Shown here: piece by piece, positions 13,883 through 18,489 of the stretch
Position numbering within the stretch: the stretch's first letter is position 1
How the letters are laid out: each line of letters begins with the position of its first letter
Source: JBAWAP01 sp049589355
GTDB taxonomy: Bacteria > Chloroflexota > Anaerolineae > VGOG01
Assembly: GCA_049589355.1 (NCBI GenBank)
Contig: JBAWAP010000395.1
Span: 1 to 18,489 of the forward strand
Direction: 5' to 3'
DNA length: 18,489 bases
The notes under the pieces: generated by a model
The model's input: the letters and a program-made list of their open reading frames with translations, nothing else
What the model was told of the DNA's origin: nothing
The model's database searches: none
Made by a program: the position numbers and the translations under genes

Positions 13883-14395
13883 ATGCAGGATACAATGTCT
13901 GAAGAGGAATTGATTGAAGAGCAGATCAAACGCAATATCTTTCTGACCACTGTGGACAAGATCTACAACTGGGGGCGCAGGTCGAGCATGTGGCCAGTGG
14001 CTTTTGGGTTGGCCTGCTGTGCTTTTGAGTTCATCGCAACAGGAATGGCTCGCTACGACCTATCGCGCTTCGGGATGGAGATCATGCGTCCCTCGCCCAG
14101 GCAGGCCGATTTGATGATCGTAGCTGGCACCATCACTCACAAGATGGCCCCCCAGGTGTTGCGCATCTACAATCAGATGCCGGAGCCCAAATACGTACTG
14201 GCCATGGGCAACTGTGCGATATCCGGCGGCCCTTTTCCCTCTTATGCCGTGTTGCAAGGAGCCGGTGAGATCCTGCCTGTGGACGTCTATGTGCCTGGCT
14301 GTCCCCCACGCCCCGAGGCCCTACTTCACGGGTTCATGAAACTGCACGACATGGTGATGAATCAGTCCATAAAAACGGTGCCGTGGTACAAATAG
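13883..14395 (+). CDS. nuoB: NADH-quinone oxidoreductase subunit B
   Basis: Carries the terminal [4Fe-4S] cluster N2 that passes electrons to quinone. Its ligands are visible: the tandem Cys45-Cys46 (GLACCAFEF), Cys111 (MGNCAISGG) and Cys140 (VPGCPPRPEA). ARYDLSRFGMEIMRPSPRQA and GTITHKMAP are typical NuoB sequence. The 170-residue length is normal. The start may be ATG 13883 or ATG 13895 (MSEEE); both have an AGGA-like site because the preceding repeat GCAGGATGCGAGATGCAGGA provides two. It is followed by a 44-bp repeat-filled spacer and nuoC. Confidence 0.96.
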   Translation: MQDTMSEEELIEEQIKRNIFLTTVDKIYNWGRRSSMWPVAFGLACCAFEFIATGMARYDLSRFGMEIMRPSPRQADLMIVAGTITHKMAPQVLRIYNQMPEPKYVLAMGNCAISGGPFPSYAVLQGAGEILPVDVYVPGCPPRPEALLHGFMKLHDMVMNQSIKTVPWYK

Positions 14396-14427
14396 CCAAT
14401 ATCCAATATCCAATACCCAATATCCAG
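14396..14427. repeat. CCAATAT heptamer tandem repeat between nuoB and nuoC
   Basis: Four 7-bp units CCAATAT, CCAATAT, CCAATAC, CCAATAT plus a partial CCAG fill almost the whole nuoB-nuoC spacer. It has no hairpin and no coding role. Confidence 0.9.
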
Positions 14428-14439
14428 TGAGGGAACGAC

Positions 14440-14934
14440 GTGACGAACGAGCAGATTCTGGCTGAACTCAAAGAAAAATTTCCTGAGGCGATCGTTGAAG
14501 TGCCAGAGTTGATTGACTTCACGGTAGCCATCAAGCCGGAGGCAGTGACTGAGGTGGCGCGGTTTCTGCACGACGAGTGTGGTTTAGATTACCTGGCCCT
14601 GCTGACGGCCGTGGACCAGCCGGAGCGGTTCGAGGTGGTTTATCACCTGTGGTCCATCAAGGATCGGACGACTGAGCCCTTTGTGTTGAAGGCCTATATC
14701 GAGGACAAAGAGAACCCGACGGTTCCGTCGGTGACTCCCTTATGGCGGGGGGCCAACTACCAGGAGCGCGAGGCCTATGATCTGATGGGCATTCGCTTCG
14801 AGGGCCACCCCAACCTCAAGCGCCTTGTGCTCTGGGAGGGGTTCCCTGGTCACCCGCTGCGCAAGGATTTCGAGAATCGGACCTACACCTTTGAGGAGTT
14901 GAAGCCCACGCGACCCACAGGGCCGGAGTGGTGA
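14440..14934 (+). CDS. nuoC: NADH-quinone oxidoreductase subunit C
   Basis: 30-kDa-type peripheral-arm subunit that docks with NuoD. 164 residues from GTG 14440, with GAGGG about 6 nt upstream. The family signature is ERETYDLMGI-like: here QEREAYDLMGIRFEGHPNLK (~108-127), then LWEGFPGHPLRKDF (~131-144). YHLWSIKDRT and NPTVPSVTPLWRGANY also fit. It ends in TGA only 3 bp before the nuoD ATG, in the same frame, so a single readthrough would give a NuoCD fusion like that of enterobacteria. The two are clearly separate genes here. Confidence 0.95.
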   Translation: MTNEQILAELKEKFPEAIVEVPELIDFTVAIKPEAVTEVARFLHDECGLDYLALLTAVDQPERFEVVYHLWSIKDRTTEPFVLKAYIEDKENPTVPSVTPLWRGANYQEREAYDLMGIRFEGHPNLKRLVLWEGFPGHPLRKDFENRTYTFEELKPTRPTGPEW

Positions 14935-14937
14935 GAT

Positions 14938-16044
14938 ATGCTCAAAACAGAGACCATCACTCTCAACCTGGGCCCTCAGCACCCCAGCACTCACGGGGTG
15001 TTCAGATTGAAATTGCAACTGGACGGCGAAACCGTGGTGGGTATTGAACCGGTCATGGGCTACCTGCATCGGGGCATCGAGAAGCTCTGCGAGCAGGGCA
15101 CCTATGTGCAGGTGATACCATTGACTGACCGCTTGGACTACGTCTGCTCAATGACCAACAACCAGGCGTACGTGGTGGCTGTGGAAAAGCTGCTTGGGCT
15201 TGAGGTGCCTGAGCGGGCAGAGTACATTCGGGTTATCATGGCCGAGCTGACCCGTATCATCAACCACATGATGGCCGTTGGCTTCCTGTGGAATGAGTTG
15301 GGCGCCTATTTTACGCCGGTCATGTATTGCTTCCGAGCCCGTGAGCACATTCTGGATCTCTTCGAGATGACTTGCGGCTCGCGGATGATGTGCAACTACA
15401 TGCGGCCTGGTGGTGTGTCGGCTGACCTGCCCGAAGAGTTCCTGCCTGCTGCTAAGAAGTTCAACGACTACTTCAAGGGCGTCATTGACCAGTTGGCGAC
15501 CTTCCTCAATGAGAACGAGGTCTTCCTGGCCCGGGCTGTGGATGTTGGGGTTCTGCCCGCTGACGTAGCCATTAACGCCAGCATCACTGGCCCAATGCTG
15601 CGCGCCTCCGGCGTGGCCTATGACATCCGCAAGGTGGATCACTACTCGGTCTACGCCCGCTTCGACTTTGACGTGCCCACCTGTTCCAACGGCGATGTCT
15701 ACGACCGCTACCTGCAGCACATCAAGGAGATGTGGCAGAGCGTGCGGATCATCGAGCAGGCGCTGGACGGCATTCCAGAGGGCGAAGTGATGAACGATCA
15801 GGCGGCAAAGGCTTTGCGCCGTCCACCTCAGGGCGAGGCCTACGGACGCATCGAGTCCCCCAAGGGAGAGCTGAGCTTTTACGTCGTAAGCGATGGCTCG
15901 GCCAACCCGTATCGTGTCCGCATCCGCCCGCCATCACAGATCAACCTCAGTGCGCTGACAGAAATGTGCGAGGGGCACAAGATACAAGACGTTGTAATCA
16001 TCCTGGGCAGCATCAACCTGACCATGGCAGACTTGGATCGTTAG
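14938..16044 (+). CDS. nuoD: NADH-quinone oxidoreductase subunit D
   Basis: 49-kDa-type subunit that forms the quinone-reduction site with NuoB. 368 residues, the usual short bacterial form. The family marks are present: GPQHPSTHGVFRL (12-24), GYLHRGIEKL (41-50), LTDRLDYVCSMTNNQAY, AEYIRVIMAELTRIINHM, GALYFTP-like GAYFTPVMY, the APRGE-equivalent SPKGELSFYVVSDGSANPYR, and the C-terminal DR ending after DVVIILGSI. The start is ATG 14938. No ribosome site is obvious beyond the end of nuoC, so translational coupling is likely. Confidence 0.97.
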   Translation: MLKTETITLNLGPQHPSTHGVFRLKLQLDGETVVGIEPVMGYLHRGIEKLCEQGTYVQVIPLTDRLDYVCSMTNNQAYVVAVEKLLGLEVPERAEYIRVIMAELTRIINHMMAVGFLWNELGAYFTPVMYCFRAREHILDLFEMTCGSRMMCNYMRPGGVSADLPEEFLPAAKKFNDYFKGVIDQLATFLNENEVFLARAVDVGVLPADVAINASITGPMLRASGVAYDIRKVDHYSVYARFDFDVPTCSNGDVYDRYLQHIKEMWQSVRIIEQALDGIPEGEVMNDQAAKALRRPPQGEAYGRIESPKGELSFYVVSDGSANPYRVRIRPPSQINLSALTEMCEGHKIQDVVIILGSINLTMADLDR

Positions 16045-16054
16045 GGGACAATGC

Positions 16055-16918
16055 ATGGATGCACTGAATTTCTTGTTCGTCAATCTCCGTGAAGCCATCA
16101 CCACCTGGTTGGCTGGGTTCCTGCCGATGTGGGCTGCGGAAGCCGTGGTGCACTTTGGAGTGGGCCTCATCCTTGTCATTATCGGGCTGCTCTCGGTAAT
16201 GGTTCTCACCCTGGGCGAGCGCAAGGTCATCGGGCGAGCCCAGGACCGCTATGGCCCCAACCGCTGGGGCCCGTGGGGTATCCTCACTCCTGTGGCCGAT
16301 GCCATCAAGATGCTGACCAAGGAGGACATCGTCCCAGAGGGAGCTGACTACTGGGTGCATCTCCTGGCCCCCATGTGTGCTATCATTGCTGCCGTGCTCA
16401 TCTACGCTGTGTTGCCCTTTGGCGAGGGGATGTGGGGCACTGATCTCAACATCGGCATCCTGTACATCGTAGCTATTGCTTCCTTAGGTACCATCGCTAT
16501 CTTGATGGCTGGCTGGTCGTCCAACAACAAGTACTCACTGCTAGGCGCTTTTCGCGTGGTGGCCCAGCTCATCAGCTACGAGATTCCGATGCTATTGAGC
16601 ATAGTGGCTGTCGTCTTGTTGACAGGCTCGATGTCCATGGTCGAGATCGTACGTCAGCAATCGGTGCCGCACCTCATCACCATGCCGATGGTTTTCTTCG
16701 TCTACTTGCTAGCGGCCTCTGCGGAACTGTACCGAACTCCCTTCGATATGATCGAGGCCGACTCGGAGCTGGTGGCCGGTTTCTTCACCGAGTACAGCGG
16801 GATGAAGTTCGTGATGTTCTTCATGTCAGAGTATTTCAACTTGTTCGCCATGTCGGCCATCATCACTACTCTCTTCCTGGCTGGCTGGCGTGGCCCCATC
16901 CTGCCAGGCTACATTTGA
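16055..16918 (+). CDS. nuoH: NADH-quinone oxidoreductase subunit H, main part (interrupted by in-frame TGA)
   Basis: Membrane subunit at the heel of complex I, lining the quinone chamber. Visible signatures: LGERKVIGRAQDRYGPNRWG (~53-72), GILTPVADAIKMLTKEDIVP (~75-94), SYEIPMLLSI, AELYRTPFDMIEADSELVAGF (~233-253) and TEYSGMKFVMFFMSEY. Seven membrane helices are present. The frame stops at TGA 16916-16918 right after GWRGPILPGYI. The same frame continues beyond the stop with exactly the sequence expected for the last helix and tail, so the 287-residue product lacks the end of NuoH. Without the stop, the gene would run to 17212 (385 residues). TGA falls where NuoH proteins have a Trp at the entry of the last helix (E. 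coli: PPFVWF, from memory). Confidence 0.93.
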   Translation: MDALNFLFVNLREAITTWLAGFLPMWAAEAVVHFGVGLILVIIGLLSVMVLTLGERKVIGRAQDRYGPNRWGPWGILTPVADAIKMLTKEDIVPEGADYWVHLLAPMCAIIAAVLIYAVLPFGEGMWGTDLNIGILYIVAIASLGTIAILMAGWSSNNKYSLLGAFRVVAQLISYEIPMLLSIVAVVLLTGSMSMVEIVRQQSVPHLITMPMVFFVYLLAASAELYRTPFDMIEADSELVAGFFTEYSGMKFVMFFMSEYFNLFAMSAIITTLFLAGWRGPILPGYI

Positions 16919-16936
16919 TTCTTCTTTAAATGCGGG

Positions 16937-17212
16937 GTGGTCATATTTTTCTACTGGTGGGTACGCAGCATGATGCCCCGCATCCGCATTGACCACCTGC
17001 TGAACCTGGCCTGGAAGTTCTTGGTGCCGCTGGCATTGGTCAACTTGATGGTGGTGGGCCTGGTGGACAAATTGATCGCCGATGGGATTGTGCAAGATGT
17101 CGTCCTGTTGGCGGCCAACATCGTCGTTGCCATCGTCGTTATCGGCCTCCTCGCTTTTGCCAGTCGCAAGACGCAATCCAAACGACTGCAGCGCATCACG
17201 GCGCGGAGATAG
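16937..17212 (+). CDS. nuoH: NuoH C-terminal part, separated by the in-frame TGA
   Basis: The same reading frame as the preceding piece; 91 residues counted from the first in-frame GTG. FYWWVRSMMPRIRIDHLLNL, then AWKFLVPLALVNL, matches the conserved NuoH ending (xxRAxLPRxRxDQxMxxxWKxxLPLxLxN). It is followed by an additional helix (~56-76) and a basic tail. The GTG 16937 has no convincing ribosome site and would start in the middle of a membrane helix, so independent translation is unlikely. Either it is made by reading through TGA or it is the stranded end of a mutated nuoH. The stop is followed by a short repeat block and nuoI. Confidence 0.85.
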   Translation: MVIFFYWWVRSMMPRIRIDHLLNLAWKFLVPLALVNLMVVGLVDKLIADGIVQDVVLLAANIVVAIVVIGLLAFASRKTQSKRLQRITARR

Positions 17213-17244
17213 CAGATTCGCTGATTCGCAGACTCGCTGATTCG
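17213..17244. repeat. 8-bp tandem repeat between nuoH and nuoI
   Basis: Four units CAGATTCG, CTGATTCG, CAGACTCG, CTGATTCG occupy nearly all of the spacer between the end of the nuoH frame and the nuoI ribosome site. Confidence 0.88.
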
Positions 17245-17256
17245 TAAGAGGTATTC

Positions 17257-17754
17257 ATGTTCGGTCTAGGTATAGTAAAAGGTCTGTGGACTACGGGCAA
17301 GCATTTCGTCCAGAGCTACCTGGGACACACAGGGCTTCGAGAAGGAATACGGCCCGATCCCACTTTGGGGGGGCTCTTTACGGTGCAGTATCCTGAGGAG
17401 AGGCTGCCCATGTTTCCCCGCTTCCGTGGGGCGTTGATGCAACTGCGGGACGCCGAGACGGGCGAACCGAAGTGTACGGCTTGCGGGCTATGCGTGCGAG
17501 CCTGCCCTAACAACGTCATCGAAGTGGAGGGGGAGGGCAAGGGTCGGGATCGAAAGGTAACTGCCTATCACTACAACCTGGCCCGGTGCTTGTTCTGCCG
17601 ACTCTGCGTGGAAGCTTGCACCTTCAGCGCCATCGAGATGAGCCACGAATATGAGCTGGCCAGCTATTCGCCAGACTTGGTGTGGGGTCTGGAAAAGCTG
17701 TTGGCCATTGGGGATAAGTACGGCGTTCACGAAGCGGGGAAGGACTGGGAATAG
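17257..17754 (+). CDS. nuoI: NADH-quinone oxidoreductase subunit I
   Basis: Ferredoxin-like subunit with two [4Fe-4S] clusters (N6a, N6b) carrying electrons towards N2. 165 residues. The first cluster motif is CTACGLCVRACPNN (Cys73, 76, 79 and 83); the second is CLFCRLCVEACTFSA (Cys111, 114, 117 and 121). The second lacks the usual Pro after the fourth Cys (Thr instead) and has Arg for the usual Gly, but all eight Cys are present. An N-terminal amphipathic segment (LWTTGKHFVQSYL) fits membrane docking. YPEERLPMFPRFRG is the family's entry segment. The start is ATG 17257 with GAGGT upstream. Confidence 0.96.
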   Translation: MFGLGIVKGLWTTGKHFVQSYLGHTGLREGIRPDPTLGGLFTVQYPEERLPMFPRFRGALMQLRDAETGEPKCTACGLCVRACPNNVIEVEGEGKGRDRKVTAYHYNLARCLFCRLCVEACTFSAIEMSHEYELASYSPDLVWGLEKLLAIGDKYGVHEAGKDWE

Positions 17755-17757
17755 GAG

Positions 17758-17850
17758 TTGGAAGATGGAAGATGGAAGATGGAAGTTGGAAACTGGAAAA
17801 TGGAAGTTGAAAGTCCAACCTCCAACTTCCAATCTCCAATCTCCAATCCC
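17758..17850. repeat. Heptamer repeat block with inverted halves between nuoI and nuoJ
   Basis: The left half has units GGAAGAT (three times), GGAAGTT, GGAAACT, GGAAAAT and GGAAGTT; the right half has CCAACCT, CCAACTT, CCAATCT, CCAATCT and CCAATCC. The halves are near reverse complements (GGAAGTTGGA/TCCAACTTCC), so the transcript can fold into a long hairpin inside the operon. It fills the ~110-bp spacer up to the nuoJ ribosome site. Confidence 0.9.
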
Positions 17851-17867
17851 AAAAGGTGGGAGCAAGC

Positions 17868-18356
17868 ATGTTGCAGTTCATTTTCATCATTCTTAGTGTT
17901 ATAACCTTGGGAGCCGCCCTGGCCGTCGTGACGAGCAAGAACTTGTTTCACAGCGCCCTTTTCCTGATCCTTTCGTTCGTAGGTGTGGCAGGACTGTACA
18001 TCCTGCTGGAAGCGGGTTTCCTGGCTGCGGTGCAAATCCTGGTCTACGTGGGAGCCATCTCTATTTTGATCATCTTCGCCATCATGCTCACCCGCCGCCT
18101 GATGGCCAAGGACCTAGTGCAGCGCAACGCCCAATGGGGCATCTCAGGCCTGGTAGCCTTGCTCCTTTTCGCTGTGTTGGGCTTTGTTCTGCTCAGAGTG
18201 AATTGGCCCGTGGTGGAGGCCGTCGTCCCTTACGACAGCATCAGCATCCTCGGCCAGGAACTTATGAACACCTATGCTTTGCCCTTCGAGGTGGCTTCGG
18301 TGCTGCTCTTGGTAGCCTTGGTAGGCTCGATCATTATCGCTAGGGAACGGGAATAG
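17868..18356 (+). CDS. nuoJ: NADH-quinone oxidoreductase subunit J
   Basis: Membrane subunit of complex I; 162 residues with five helices. The conserved third helix AAVQILVYVGAISILIIFAIML (~52-73) carries the family's YxGAIxVLxxFxxML pattern and a pi-bulge-type glycine. NLFHSALFLILSFVGVAGLYILL (~24-46) and the last helix VASVLLLVALVGSIIIARER (~142-161) also fit. I chose ATG 17868 because GGTGGGAG precedes it; a GTG 12 bp upstream is part of that ribosome site. Confidence 0.95.
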   Translation: MLQFIFIILSVITLGAALAVVTSKNLFHSALFLILSFVGVAGLYILLEAGFLAAVQILVYVGAISILIIFAIMLTRRLMAKDLVQRNAQWGISGLVALLLFAVLGFVLLRVNWPVVEAVVPYDSISILGQELMNTYALPFEVASVLLLVALVGSIIIARERE

Positions 18357-18489
18357 TGGGGAAGGTGGCGTTAGGCGATGTGGTCGAAAGAATCATTGCA
18401 GATATTCGGGAGCAATTTCCGGATGCTAAGTGCTTGCTTAATGACGAAGTATACGGAGAAGAGGATCTAGATATTGATGTCTACGTGGA
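18356..18489 (+). CDS. Unrecognised gene, 5' part only
   Basis: A frame open to the window edge, starting at GTG 18356 (overlapping the nuoJ TAG by one base), GTG 18365 or GTG 18380. It gives about 44 residues, ALGDVVERIIADIREQFPDA, then KCLLNDEVYGEEDLDIDVYV. The amphipathic helix followed by an acidic E-D-L-D-I-D-V-Y-V strand recalls small hypothetical proteins or the edge of a nucleotidyltransferase-like fold, but I cannot identify it. In most complex I operons nuoK follows nuoJ, so this is an insertion or a changed order. The tight junction implies co-transcription. Confidence 0.55.
   Translation, partial: MGKVALGDVVERIIADIREQFPDAKCLLNDEVYGEEDLDIDVYV

Noticed and set aside
14396..14427. 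CRISPR-like array
   Set aside because: The units are 7 bp without spacers, so this is a simple tandem repeat. No cas genes are present.
14932..14937. NuoC-NuoD as a broken fusion gene
   Set aside because: Both proteins have complete, normal-length ends and a normal ATG for nuoD. Separate genes are the common state outside enterobacteria.
16916..16918. Genome-wide reassignment of UGA to Trp
   Set aside because: Several genes end normally in TGA, including overlaps ATGA (4481-4484) and GTGA (4948-4951), and reading those as Trp would fuse unrelated proteins. A local mutation or readthrough is simpler.
16916..16918. Selenocysteine at the nuoH TGA
   Set aside because: NuoH has Trp, not Cys, at this place and I see no clear SECIS hairpin directly after the codon.

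Overview
The window looks like a chromosomal segment of an uncultured Chloroflexota bacterium (Anaerolineae-like). The taxon is inferred from gene content, not from a marker gene. The basis is: nuo genes in the order A-B-C-D-H-I-J without the NADH-dehydrogenase module genes nuoE/F/G, a T-box leader on leuS, a FemA/FemX-type aminoacyltransferase, a large secreted repeat protein, sigma70-like promoters ending in TATAAT, and many 7-8 bp short tandem repeats at gene junctions. UGA is an ordinary stop here: several genes end in TGA, two of them through ATGA or GTGA overlaps with the next gene.

Layout. (1) 1-4951, plus strand: the end of an ArsP/DUF318-type permease; a D-glycerate 2-kinase; an FMN-binding PNPOx-like protein; a membrane protein whose C-terminus is made of repeat DNA; a membrane-anchored repetitive protein with an apparent +1 frameshift in a G6 run; a small unknown protein; a DUF6504-like protein; and an MTH1-type NUDIX hydrolase coupled to the previous gene by an ATGA overlap. 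(2) 4948-5330: a small lipoprotein-like gene remnant whose 3' end runs into a MITE-like inverted-repeat element. (3) 5469-8820: promoter, Leu-specific T-box leader and leuS. A complete tRNA-Ala(GGC) gene with encoded CCA lies inside the T-box, between the specifier domain and the antiterminator. LeuS itself carries an extra domain of about 100 residues and an in-frame GC palindrome. (4) 8821-9175: two terminator hairpins. (5) 9176-13310, minus strand: a large secreted multi-domain protein and a FemA/FemX-like transferase, each with its own promoter. (6) 13386-18356, plus strand: twin promoters and a complex I operon nuoABCDHIJ, in which nuoH has one in-frame TGA at the codon for a conserved Trp in the last membrane helix. 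An unrecognised gene starts directly after nuoJ, where nuoK is usual, and runs off the window.

How the genes relate: the nuo products form the membrane arm base and the quinone-reducing connecting arm of an energy-conserving oxidoreductase, with K, L, M and N presumably beyond the window. leuS expression should respond to uncharged tRNA-Leu, but its leader also has to produce tRNA-Ala. The genes in region 1 look like unrelated housekeeping or accessory genes that are simply co-oriented. The strongest candidates for new biology are the tRNA-in-T-box arrangement and the UGA-interrupted nuoH. The intergenic repeats and the MITE show how mobile small repeats reshape gene ends in this genome.
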